64,000 nt of DNA, taken from positions 1 to 64,000 of the forward strand of contig CAKSQO010000006.1 in NCBI GenBank assembly GCA_934486615.1, in the 5' to 3' direction. This stretch comes from an uncultured Eubacteriales bacterium (GTDB lineage Bacteria; Bacillota; Clostridia; Oscillospirales; Acutalibacteraceae). Numbering within the stretch: the first letter of the stretch is position 1; the number at the start of each line of letters is the position of its first letter. The notes under the pieces are model-generated. The model did not search any database and had not been told where the DNA came from. It saw only the letters and a program-made list of their open reading frames with translations. Positions 40,450 to 48,291 of this stretch are shown here, piece after piece. Position numbers and translations under genes: made by a program.

Positions 40450-41643
40450 ATGTTTCACCTGCTTTTGGCAATAATTTATGTTTCGTTCATCAGTCTGGGT
40501 CTGCCCGACTCGCTGCTCGGCTCGGCGTGGCCGTCGATGTACCCGCAGCTGGGCGTGCCCGTCTCCTACGCGGGCATGATCTCGATGATAATCGCCGTGG
40601 GAACGGTCGTCTCGAGCCTGATGAGCGACCGTCTGACCCGCCGACTGGGAACGGGCAGGGTCACGGCCTTCAGCGTTGCGACGACCGCTGCGGCGCTGTT
40701 CGGCTTCTCGTTCAGCGGCGCGTTCTGGCAGCTGTGCCTGTGGGCGATTCCCTACGGACTCGGCGCAGGCAGCGTGGACGCTTCGCTCAACAACTACGTC
40801 GCGCTTCATTACAAAAGCAAGCATATGAGCTGGCTGCACTGTATGTGGGGCGTGGGAGCGTCCGCGGGGCCGTATATCATGGGCGGCATTATGACGGGCG
40901 GCGGAGTGTGGAGCGACGGCTATCGCTGCATTGCGATAATTCAGGTGGCGCTGACCGCCGTGCTGTTTTGCAGCCTGCCCTTATGGAAGAGCCGCAAGAC
41001 TGCTCCCGTCCATGCTGCCGGCTCGCCCGACGCAGCGGATAACAACGCCGACGACGACAAGCCGCTCTCAATCAAAGCGGTGCTCAAAATCCGCGGGGTA
41101 AAAGAGATACTCGTCGCGTTTTTCTGCTACAGTATGGTCGAGCAGACCTCTATCCTCTGGGCGGGCAGCTACCTGACCCTGCACAAGGGGCTTGCGGCCG
41201 AAACTGCCGCGACCCTTGCGGGAATGTTCCCGCTCGGCATCACCGTAGGGCGTGCCGTGAGCGGCTTTATGACCGCAAAGTTCAGCGACGCGCAGATGAT
41301 ACGCATCGGTCAGGCGGTCATCGCCTGCGGCGTGGCGGTCATGCTGCTGCCGGGAACTTGGTGCGCGGTGGTCGGCTTTGTGCTGACAGGGCTTGGCTGC
41401 GCGCCGATATACCCTTGCATAATCCACTCGACCCCCGCCCACTTCGGTGCGGACAAATCGCAGGCGATAATCGGCATACAGATGGCGTTTGCCTACGTCG
41501 GCACCTGCCTGATGCCGCCCGTGTTCGGGCTTATCGCCAACGGAATTTCGGTCGCGCTGCTGCCCGCCTACCTCGCCGTCGGCCTTGCGCTGATGTTCGT
41601 CGAGCACGAGCGGCTGCTTAAAAAAATGAAGCACAGCGCCTGA
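40450..41643 (+). CDS. Major facilitator superfamily transporter
   Basis: A 397-residue protein with about 12 transmembrane helices in two halves. The loop 2-3 motif is SDRLTRRLGTGRV, typical MFS motif A. The order FISLGLPDSLLGSAWPSMY at the N terminus and LHCMWGVGASAGPYIMG in helix 5 resembles the FucP/YfkL-like sugar or drug:H+ families. A long acidic cytoplasmic loop (about 185-205) joins the halves. The substrate is unknown. A palindromic operator candidate sits at its promoter, so substrate-controlled repression is likely. GGGGAG precedes the ATG. Confidence 0.9.
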   Translation: MFHLLLAIIYVSFISLGLPDSLLGSAWPSMYPQLGVPVSYAGMISMIIAVGTVVSSLMSDRLTRRLGTGRVTAFSVATTAAALFGFSFSGAFWQLCLWAIPYGLGAGSVDASLNNYVALHYKSKHMSWLHCMWGVGASAGPYIMGGIMTGGGVWSDGYRCIAIIQVALTAVLFCSLPLWKSRKTAPVHAAGSPDAADNNADDDKPLSIKAVLKIRGVKEILVAFFCYSMVEQTSILWAGSYLTLHKGLAAETAATLAGMFPLGITVGRAVSGFMTAKFSDAQMIRIGQAVIACGVAVMLLPGTWCAVVGFVLTGLGCAPIYPCIIHSTPAHFGADKSQAIIGIQMAFAYVGTCLMPPVFGLIANGISVALLPAYLAVGLALMFVEHERLLKKMKHSA

Positions 41644-41667
41644 ATTTTCAGCGCGCTGTGCTTCATT
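41625..41667. terminator. Hairpin between convergent MFS and deacetylase genes
   Basis: AATGAAGCACAGCGC and GCGCTGTGCTTCATT form a 15-bp perfect stem that includes the end of the MFS gene. The trailing T run is short, so it may work as a bidirectional terminator of moderate strength. Confidence 0.6.
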
Positions 41668-41715
41668 CTCCTAATAACCCGCCGCACTCAAATGCGTCCG
41701 AACGCCCTTTAGGTG

Positions 41716-42720
41716 TCAGTTGGCGACCTTGTGGTGGACGATGTGGGCGTCGGGGGTGCAGACGTCGAATACGTAGCCCTTGGACTTGAGAAAATCAATT
41801 ATGCGCGGGAGCGCCTCGAGGGTCGTCTTTTTTGCGTCGGTGTCGTGCATGAGCACGTTGATGTACTGCTTTTCGCCGACGTTTTTGACAATATTATTGT
41901 ACAGCTTATCGGCAGAAATATTGTTGCCGTTGGCGTCGCCGCTGTCAACGTTCCAGTCAAAATAAGTGTAGCCCTCGTCGGTCAGGCGCTTGGTCACGCT
42001 TGAGACTACGCCCTTGCAGTATTTCTTGCTGACAGTGTTGCTGCTGCCGCCGGGCAGGCGTACGACTGTGGGGGCGACGCCGGTCTCGGACTTTATCAGG
42101 TCGCGCAGCTCATACAGGTCTTTAAAATACGCATCGGTCGAGGAATAGATCGTCTTGTAATTGTGCGTTTTCGAGTGTATCGCGACGAGGTTGCCCGAGT
42201 TGTGAATGGTCGCAATCTTTTCGGGATGTCGCGTGCCGCAAACAAAAAAGGTCGCTTTCGCGCCCTTTTCCTCCAGCACCTTCAGAATTTGCTCGGTGTG
42301 CCCCGACGGGCCGTCGTCAAACGTGAGATAGGCGACCTTCGTCCCTGCGGGGTACTCCTTCGGAGCAAGGCTTGAAGCGGCGCCCGACATCGCCGCCTTT
42401 GACGCTGTCAGGCTGCTTACCTTCTCTTTTAAGTCCGACACCGCCGCCCGCTCGCTTGCAAGAAGCGACTCGTATCGCTCCTTTTCGCTGCGGCGCTGCT
42501 CGTCGGCCGCCTTGTAGTTGCTGTCGAGCGCCTTGTAGTCGCTCTCGAGCCTTGAGTACCTTTCGGACGCGTCGCTTGCCGCCTTTTTAAGGTTGCCGAT
42601 GTCGTCGTTAAGTCCGCCGATCTTAACTGCGCCGAGCGCTCCGACCGCCGCGAGCGCAAGCGCCAGAACAACGCACGCCACGCACAGTACGACGGAGTGA
42701 GATCTCCTTTTCACATTCAT
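41716..42720 (-). CDS. Membrane-anchored peptidoglycan/polysaccharide deacetylase
   Basis: A 334-residue protein: one N-terminal membrane helix (about 10-32), a coiled coil (about 38-105), then an extracellular NodB domain. Catalytic motifs are LTFDDGPSGHTEQIL (Asp-Asp), HSKTHNY (zinc His pair), RLPGGSSN, DWNVDSGD and VLMHD. By family it removes acetyl groups from N-acetylglucosamine (or MurNAc) of peptidoglycan, which gives lysozyme resistance. The ribosome site is weak. Its promoter (42767-42795) is divergent from that of the secreted protein, and an 11-bp repeat array lies between them. Confidence 0.92.
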   Translation of the reverse strand: MNVKRRSHSVVLCVACVVLALALAAVGALGAVKIGGLNDDIGNLKKAASDASERYSRLESDYKALDSNYKAADEQRRSEKERYESLLASERAAVSDLKEKVSSLTASKAAMSGAASSLAPKEYPAGTKVAYLTFDDGPSGHTEQILKVLEEKGAKATFFVCGTRHPEKIATIHNSGNLVAIHSKTHNYKTIYSSTDAYFKDLYELRDLIKSETGVAPTVVRLPGGSSNTVSKKYCKGVVSSVTKRLTDEGYTYFDWNVDSGDANGNNISADKLYNNIVKNVGEKQYINVLMHDTDAKKTTLEALPRIIDFLKSKGYVFDVCTPDAHIVHHKVAN

Positions 42721-42766
42721 TTATATACCCGCTTTCCACACAATAATTTCTGCTGTCGGTAAAAAA

Positions 42767-42795
42767 AGCATAGCACACAGCCCGCGCATTTGCAA
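42767..42795 (-). promoter_or_regulatory. Promoter of the peptidoglycan deacetylase gene
   Basis: On the minus strand: TTGCAA (42790-42795), 17 bases, TATGCT (42767-42772). Confidence 0.65.
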
Positions 42796-42850
42796 GCGTT
42801 GTGACACTTTTATTGCTGATTACAGTTTTAACATTTTTGCATGAAAATTT

Positions 42851-42883
42851 GTAATCAATTTGTAATCAAACTGTAATTGATAT
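42851..42883 (+). promoter_or_regulatory. Three 11-bp direct repeats between divergent envelope genes
   Basis: GTAATCAA occurs at 42851 and 42862 and GTAATTGA at 42873, exactly 11 bases apart. A TATACT box (42911-42916) follows with no clear -35, as expected for an activator of the PhoB class. The TAA of the last unit lies 37 bases before the -10, the same as in the dlt-like promoter (37) and nearly the same as at 44378 (38). Confidence 0.65.
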
Positions 42884-42955
42884 GAGAGGACTTTTGAAGC
42901 CTTTTCGGTATATACTTTAAGTACAAACCAAAAGGGAAACGGCGGTGTATCGGAT

Positions 42956-43609
42956 ATGAAAAAAAGAATGATTGCGATGATTGTTTCCATAGCGGTCACC
43001 GTTGTCGCAGCGGTCGTCATCGTCTCAGCCATTCCCGCGCCGCAGCAGCCGCGCACCGACAAGCCCGCTGTCCGCGCATCCGATACGGTCGCAGCCCCCT
43101 CAACGGCGACAAAGCCCGGGACTGTGCTCATCGGCACGACCGATGCGGAGAACGAGACAAAGCCGGTCGACCCCGCCGCCATCGAAGCGATCGTCAAGCT
43201 CAACCGCGTGTTCGGCGACTATATCTATGACGACTCCGCCGTTATTGACGCGGCCGAAATAATCCTGCTCTCCCAGGCAAAAGAGGGCTGCGACGGCTTC
43301 AAAGCCATCGAAAAAGAAAAGGTCAACGCCTTTATCCGCGCGCTTTACGGCCGCGAGGTCGACGAAAGCGCGGGCGAGATCACGGGAGTGACCGCTCCCG
43401 AGGGCTGCTACGCCATACTGCCGTGCGGCTACGACGGCATCGAGTATCTCTCAACCGAGGTCAGGCAGCTTCCCGACGGCAGGGTCGAGGCCGTCTCGCA
43501 GGTCGAAATTCATTCGTTCGAGTCGACAGAGACTGTCACCGTCCGCACCGAGCTTGCCGCAAGCGAGAGCGAATTCGGCTATATCATTCTTTCGGCGGAA
43601 ATAATTTGA
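42956..43609 (+). CDS. Secreted or membrane-anchored protein of unknown function
   Basis: A 217-residue protein with an N-terminal hydrophobic helix (about 5-27) that could be a signal peptide or anchor. A Pro/Thr/Ala-rich linker (about 28-65) follows, then a compact globular domain (about 70-217) with beta-rich C-terminal strands (QVEIHSFESTETVTV). I recognise no family. The ribosome site is weak (GGCGG). It is divergent from the peptidoglycan deacetylase and preceded by the 11-bp repeat array, so it is likely an inducible envelope protein. Confidence 0.75.
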   Translation: MKKRMIAMIVSIAVTVVAAVVIVSAIPAPQQPRTDKPAVRASDTVAAPSTATKPGTVLIGTTDAENETKPVDPAAIEAIVKLNRVFGDYIYDDSAVIDAAEIILLSQAKEGCDGFKAIEKEKVNAFIRALYGREVDESAGEITGVTAPEGCYAILPCGYDGIEYLSTEVRQLPDGRVEAVSQVEIHSFESTETVTVRTELAASESEFGYIILSAEII

Positions 43610-43633
43610 CCTCGCAGAATAAATATGTATAAT
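43606..43633 (+). promoter_or_regulatory. Promoter of the LURP-one gene, overlapping the upstream stop codon
   Basis: TTGACC (43606-43611), 16 bases, perfect TATAAT (43628-43633). The -35 box includes the stop codon of the secreted-protein gene. The terminator hairpin begins directly after the -10. Confidence 0.65.
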
Positions 43634-43665
43634 AAAGGAAGATAGTCAAGGCTATCTTCCTTTTT
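43634..43665 (+). terminator. Intrinsic terminator of the secreted-protein gene
   Basis: AAAGGAAGATAG and CTATCTTCCTTT form a 12-bp stem with a short loop, followed by TTG. It lies at the expected start point of the next promoter, so transcripts from that promoter would carry only part of the hairpin. Confidence 0.8.
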
Positions 43666-43685
43666 GTATGAAACGGGGGATTATA

Positions 43686-44159
43686 ATGAAGCTGCTGTTC
43701 AAGCAAAGATTTTTCTCGTGGTTTGACAGCTATGATATATATTATGAGGACGGCTCGGTCGCTTACACCGTTCAGGGTCAGCTGAGCTGGGGACACCGCC
43801 TTGTTGTCAGCGACGCGGCGGGAAACCGCGTGGGCGAGCTGAAAGAGCGCGTGTTCCGCTTTCTGCCGCAGTTCGAGGTCTTTATCGGCGGCAGCTGCGT
43901 CGGCTGCATAAAGAAGGAGTTCACGTTCTTCAAGCCGCAGTTCACGGTCGACTTCAACGGCTGGCGCGTCGACGGCGAGCTGTTTGAGTGGGACTATCGC
44001 GTTACCGACTTTAACGGCACAGAGGTCGCGTCGATAAGCAAGGAGCTGTTCCGCTTCACCGATACATATGTCATCGACGTGTACGAGCCGGCGAACGCGC
44101 TGAGCGTGCTCATGCTCGTGCTCGCGATAGATGCGGAGAAGTGCTCGCGCGGCGGCTGA
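43686..44159 (+). CDS. LURP-one-related (YxjI-like) protein
   Basis: A 157-residue tubby-like beta-barrel protein. The N terminus MKLLFKQRFFSWFDSYDIY is the family hallmark, and repeated strand motifs follow (VVSDAAGNRVGEL, KKEFTFFKPQFTVDF). The C-terminal hydrophobic helix (about 137-150) fits the barrel core. Family function is unknown, though membrane-phospholipid binding is suspected from tubby folds. The ATG at 43686 has GGGGGA before it. A 21-bp minisatellite begins shortly after its stop codon. Confidence 0.9.
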   Translation: MKLLFKQRFFSWFDSYDIYYEDGSVAYTVQGQLSWGHRLVVSDAAGNRVGELKERVFRFLPQFEVFIGGSCVGCIKKEFTFFKPQFTVDFNGWRVDGELFEWDYRVTDFNGTEVASISKELFRFTDTYVIDVYEPANALSVLMLVLAIDAEKCSRGG

Positions 44160-44174
44160 TCGGGCTTTAAGCGG

Positions 44175-44325
44175 CGCCTTCGGCCGAGCTCCGAATGATT
44201 TCGGCTGCGCTTCGGGAGATTTCGGCCGCGCCTCGAGCGATTTCGGCCGCGCTTCGGGCGCCTTCGGCCGCGCTCCGGGCGATTTCGGCCGCGCTCCGGG
44301 CGATTTCGGCCGCGTTCCGGGCGCT
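44175..44325 (+). repeat. 21-bp tandem repeat array (7 units)
   Basis: Units of GATTTCGGCCGCGCTCCGGGC repeat with TTCGG at 44179, 44200, 44221, 44242, 44263, 44284 and 44305, an exact 21-base period. Since 21 is a multiple of 3, open frames cross it on both strands, but none has a ribosome site. The array ends 31 bases before the CTTAA boxes of the TVP38-like gene. Confidence 0.95.
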
Positions 44326-44355
44326 CAACACACAACATCGCGCCGCCCGAGCGGC

Positions 44356-44388
44356 TTTAATAAAGCCTTAATAATTACTTAACCTTTT
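44356..44388 (+). promoter_or_regulatory. Three 11-bp direct repeats before the TVP38-like gene
   Basis: TTTAATAAAGC, CTTAATAATTA and CTTAACCTTTT start at 44356, 44367 and 44378. This matches the array before the dlt-like operon in unit sequence, number, period and distance to the promoter. Confidence 0.72.
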
Positions 44389-44394
44389 AACCGA

Positions 44395-44423
44395 TTGAAT
44401 ATTATAAATTGTTCTGATAGAAT
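44395..44423 (+). promoter_or_regulatory. Promoter of the TVP38-like gene
   Basis: TTGAAT (44395-44400), 17 bases, TAGAAT (44418-44423). Its hexamers are identical to those of the dlt-like promoter and its spacer is closely similar. Confidence 0.8.
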
Positions 44424-44447
44424 TAAGGAGTACCAGGCAAAGGGAAA

Positions 44448-45191
44448 ATGAGAAGAAGTGAACAAAAAGTGTCAAAGCACACCCTGTCTTTGAAGCAGAA
44501 GAAAATCATAAGCATCGCATCGGTGGTCATTTATATACTGCTGAGCGTTGTCCTGCTCTGGTTTGTCGGCCGCCCGCTTATCCGATTTGTCGATGAGCCT
44601 GCGGTGTTCAGACAGTGGGTCTCCGAGCACGGGCTTTGGGGCCGCCTCGCCTTCATAGGTATGGTCGTGCTGCAGGTCGTCGTGGCAATAATTCCGGGCG
44701 AGCCGTTCGAGATCGGAGCCGGCTACGCTTTCGGAATGTGGGAGGGTACGCTGCTGTGTATGATAGGCGTCATCATAGGCAGCGCGATAACCTTCGCCAT
44801 CGTCAGGTGCTTCGGAATCAAAATTGTCGAGGTGTTCTTTTCGCGCGAAAAGATCGACAGACTCAGGCTTTTGCAAAACCGCAGACGCTTTAATACGATA
44901 ATCTTCATTCTCTCGTTTATCCCGGGAACTCCCAAGGATCTGCTGTCGTACTTCATCGGTCTGACCGATATGAAGCTCAGGACGTGGCTGCTGATCGTCG
45001 CTGTCTCGCGCATACCGTCTATCGTGACTTCTACCGTCGGGGGCGACGCCCTCGGCACGCAGAATTACGTCTTTGCGATAGTCGTGTTTGCGTCTACCGC
45101 CGTTATTGCGGGTGTGGGGCTCTTCATCTACAACCATATAAGCAGAGCCGATAAGGAGAAAAAGGCGGACGAGGAGGACAGCGGCAGCTGA
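44448..45191 (+). CDS. TVP38/TMEM64 (DedA-like, VTT domain) membrane protein
   Basis: A 247-residue membrane protein with about five to six helices. It has the VTT-domain signature IIPGEPFEIGAGYAFG, a mid-protein re-entrant segment and the second half FIPGTPKDLLSYFIGL. Members of this superfamily move or flip lipids such as undecaprenyl phosphate, and several are needed for resistance to cationic peptides. A charged cytoplasmic tail ends the protein. The promoter carries the same repeat boxes as the dlt-like operon. A fused ABC exporter gene follows after 62 bases and may be cotranscribed. Confidence 0.9.
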   Translation: MRRSEQKVSKHTLSLKQKKIISIASVVIYILLSVVLLWFVGRPLIRFVDEPAVFRQWVSEHGLWGRLAFIGMVVLQVVVAIIPGEPFEIGAGYAFGMWEGTLLCMIGVIIGSAITFAIVRCFGIKIVEVFFSREKIDRLRLLQNRRRFNTIIFILSFIPGTPKDLLSYFIGLTDMKLRTWLLIVAVSRIPSIVTSTVGGDALGTQNYVFAIVVFASTAVIAGVGLFIYNHISRADKEKKADEEDSGS

Positions 45192-45253
45192 TTTTTCGTC
45201 GGAGCACTTTCCGAACCGCCTTTTGCTAATAAGGGCAGAAAGAGGTTATATTT

Positions 45254-47956
45254 ATGCTCGAGATAAGAGAACTCAGCAAGACATACAAGCCGAAGCGCGG
45301 CGTGCCCGTGACGGCGCTTGACCGCGTTTCTATAAAATTCGCCGACAAAGGAATGGTGTTCCTGCTCGGCAAGTCGGGCAGCGGCAAGTCGACCATGCTG
45401 AACGTCCTCGGCGGACTTGACCGCTACGACAGCGGCGAAATGCTGATAAAGGGCGTGTCGTCGAAGGACTTTTCGCAGTCGCATTTTGACTCCTACCGCA
45501 ACACCTACGTCGGCTTCATTTTTCAGGAGTACAATATCCTCGACGAGTTCACCGTCGGCGCGAACATCGCGCTTGCGATAGAGCTTCAGGGCAGAAAGGC
45601 GACCGACGCCGAGATAAACGACATTCTTGACAAGGTCGACCTCACAGGCTACGGCAACCGCCGTCCCAACGAGCTTTCGGGCGGGCAGAAGCAGCGCGTC
45701 GCCATCGCCCGCGCACTTGTCAAGAATCCGGACATCATTATGGCCGACGAGCCGACGGGCGCGCTCGACTCCAACACGGGCCGTCAGGTGCTCGAAACGC
45801 TGCGCCGCCTTGCTGACGAGAAGCTGGTCATCGTCGTCTCGCACGACCGCGAGTTCGCCGAGAAGTACGCCGACCGCATAATCGAGCTGGCCGACGGCCG
45901 CATTATAAGCGACGTCACCCGCTCGCCCGAGCCGCTCGAGGAAGCGGCCGACGGCGCGCTCACCTTTGACGGCGACAGCATCGAGGTTCCCGCAGGCTAC
46001 AGCTTGAGCGAGGACGACCGCGTGCGCATAAATGAGTACCTCGCCTCGCTCTCCTCGGGCGCTCGGATAAAGATGGGCGAAAAGAAGCTGCGCGGCTTCC
46101 GCGAGACCGAGCAAAACGACGTAAAGAACGACTTTCGCGAGCCGTTCAAGCTGATAAAATCGCGCCTGCCGATGAAGAGCGCGTTCAAAATCGGTGCAAG
46201 CAGCCTAAAGCACAAGAAGCTGCGCCTGATATTCACCGTGCTGCTGTCGGCCGTGGCATTTACGCTGTTCGGACTGTCGGATACGTTCGGCGCATACAAC
46301 CACATTAACACCTGCACCCGCTCACTCATTGACTCGAACGTAAGCTATGCTTCGTTCTCAAAGCAGGAGAAGAGCTTCTATAACGGCAAAGACGGCGATT
46401 TCTACTGGAACTCGGGCATGCTGACCGTCGGCGACGACGATTTGAAGCTGATAACCGACGCGACGGGCATCAAGGTCAAGGGCGTTTACAGCGGCGACCT
46501 CGACAAGTCGTTCAAGTCGATGTATTTCGATCAGGATAACGCCTTCGGAAGCGACAGCCACAATATCGCGCTCGTGGGCTTTAACGGCTTTGTCGAGTTC
46601 ACCGATGCCGATTTGAGCAGCTTCGGCTACAAGCTCAGCGCGGGCAGCCTGCCAAAGACCGACTCCGAGCTTGCCGTAAGCGATCTGGTCTACGAGTGCT
46701 TCCGCCGCTGGTCACTCAGCGATGCCGACGGCAAGGAGATCGTCATCGGGTCGCCGTCCGACTTAGTCGGCAAGACGCTCACACTCGGCAAGAAGTCGTA
46801 CACCGTAAGCGGCGTTGTCGACACGGGATTTGATGTAAAGCGCTACGACAGCTTCTTCAAAAACGACGGCAAAACCAACGCCGACAAGCTCTTAAATTGG
46901 GCGCTCTATCAGGAGTATTGCACCGCCATACAGTATTCGTTCGCGGCCACCGCGTTTGTGCGCGAGGGCTTTGTAAGCGACGTTGCGGCCGACACCGCCA
47001 AACGCTTTAAGGGCAAGTGGACGCTGTACTTAAGCGAAAAAGATGACGGCACGGGCATATACCCCCACAATTTTGCACGCCTCAGCGACACCGACAAGAG
47101 CATTATCAACTGGGTCGGCGAGGAGAAGTCCTCGCTTGCGAAAAACGAGCTTATCGTGACCGCCTCCGCCCTGCGCGAGCTTTACTTTGACGGCAGCGAC
47201 GAGGTCGGCATTGACGAGCTGAAGGCAGCGGTCGCTTCAAAGAAATATACGCAGAGGATTTATTCAAACAGCGATAATAATACTGTGACCGACTGCCGCA
47301 TAGTCGGCATCATCGACGATGCCGCGCACCCGGGCTACGCCGAAACGGCCGCCTTGTGCGACGATATGTTCGAGCTTATGACAAACGGCACGCGCGGGCT
47401 TTACTCCTTCGCTGTCGGCGCTATGCCCGGGGACGAAGCGGACGTCAGGAGGATGGTCACATTCGCAAACGACGGAAGCTCGCAGTTCCGCTTCTCTCTG
47501 TGCAACCCCGTAACATTTGAGCTTGATACCGTCAACGGCGTGCTCAGGGAAATGGCAAAGGCTTTTCTCTGGGTCGGCATAGGCTTCGCCGTGTTTGCGG
47601 CGCTGATGCTTGCAAACTTCATCGGCACGTCCATCGCCTACAAGAAGCAGGAGATAGGTATTCTGCGCGCCATCGGCTCGCGCGGCAACGACGTGTTCCG
47701 CATATTCTTCTCCGAAAGCTTTATTATCGCGATGATAAACTTTGTCCTCTCGTTTGCAGGCACGTTCGCTGTTACGGCATTTATTAATTACAAGCTGCGC
47801 GAGGCCGTCGGAGTGCTGATAACCGTGCTCACTTTCGGCGTCAGGCAAATTGCTCTGCTGCTGGTCGTCAGCGTTGCCGTCGCGGCTGTGGCAAGCTTTA
47901 TTCCTGTCAAGCGAATTGCCTCAAAGCGCCCGATCGACGCTATCAGAAACAGATAA
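45254..47956 (+). CDS. ABC transporter with fused ATPase and FtsX/MacB-type permease
   Basis: A 900-residue single-chain exporter subunit. The ATPase (about 1-230) has Walker A GKSGSGKST (39-47), the signature LSGGQKQRVAIARAL and Walker B DIIMADEPTGALDS. A linker precedes the first transmembrane helix (about 320-342), a large extracellular domain (about 345-755) and three C-terminal helices (about 760-885) with the FtsX-type YKKQEIGILRAIGSRGNDV motif. This architecture is common in Firmicutes for peptide or lipid export and antimicrobial-peptide defence. Its position after the TVP38-like gene supports an envelope-defence role. AGAGGT precedes the ATG. Confidence 0.92.
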   Translation: MLEIRELSKTYKPKRGVPVTALDRVSIKFADKGMVFLLGKSGSGKSTMLNVLGGLDRYDSGEMLIKGVSSKDFSQSHFDSYRNTYVGFIFQEYNILDEFTVGANIALAIELQGRKATDAEINDILDKVDLTGYGNRRPNELSGGQKQRVAIARALVKNPDIIMADEPTGALDSNTGRQVLETLRRLADEKLVIVVSHDREFAEKYADRIIELADGRIISDVTRSPEPLEEAADGALTFDGDSIEVPAGYSLSEDDRVRINEYLASLSSGARIKMGEKKLRGFRETEQNDVKNDFREPFKLIKSRLPMKSAFKIGASSLKHKKLRLIFTVLLSAVAFTLFGLSDTFGAYNHINTCTRSLIDSNVSYASFSKQEKSFYNGKDGDFYWNSGMLTVGDDDLKLITDATGIKVKGVYSGDLDKSFKSMYFDQDNAFGSDSHNIALVGFNGFVEFTDADLSSFGYKLSAGSLPKTDSELAVSDLVYECFRRWSLSDADGKEIVIGSPSDLVGKTLTLGKKSYTVSGVVDTGFDVKRYDSFFKNDGKTNADKLLNWALYQEYCTAIQYSFAATAFVREGFVSDVAADTAKRFKGKWTLYLSEKDDGTGIYPHNFARLSDTDKSIINWVGEEKSSLAKNELIVTASALRELYFDGSDEVGIDELKAAVASKKYTQRIYSNSDNNTVTDCRIVGIIDDAAHPGYAETAALCDDMFELMTNGTRGLYSFAVGAMPGDEADVRRMVTFANDGSSQFRFSLCNPVTFELDTVNGVLREMAKAFLWVGIGFAVFAALMLANFIGTSIAYKKQEIGILRAIGSRGNDVFRIFFSESFIIAMINFVLSFAGTFAVTAFINYKLREAVGVLITVLTFGVRQIALLLVVSVAVAAVASFIPVKRIASKRPIDAIRNR

Positions 47957-48000
47957 AGGCTTAAAAACGGCGAAGATCCGCAAATTTCAAATCAATCCGA

Positions 48001-48045
48001 AAAGCGACGCTCAAAGGCAAAATTGCCCGAAAGCGCCGCTTTTTG
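48001..48045 (+). terminator. Probable terminator after the ABC gene
   Basis: AAAGCG-A-CGCT pairs imperfectly with AGCG-C-CGCTTT around an inner GGC/GCC stem, followed by TTTTT. Confidence 0.6.
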
Positions 48046-48180
48046 TAAATCTAATCTACATTAGTTATAAATATCGGTTAAATTTTTAACAATCTTTGTG
48101 CAGATAAGGCAAAGCGCTCGGCGCAATACGGCACTGAAAATTCGGCAATACCCAAAACATCCAAAATATAGCGAAGTCGG

Positions 48181-48210
48181 TTGACACGGAGCCACAATAT
48201 ATAGTATGAT
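48181..48210 (+). promoter_or_regulatory. Promoter of pflB-pflA
   Basis: TTGACA (48181-48186), 18 bases, TATGAT (48205-48210), 82 bases before pflB. Confidence 0.75.
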
Positions 48211-48291
48211 ATGGTTATTACAACCGAGGAACGCAAAAATGCGGCGCACCCGTAAAAAGCGACCTCTGACGGATTTTTGGGAGGCAAAAGA

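Noticed and set aside
44131..44382. Open frames rich in FGRASGD-type repeats on both strands
   Set aside because: They arise because the 21-bp unit is a multiple of three. There is no ribosome site, and one frame overlaps the LURP-one gene.
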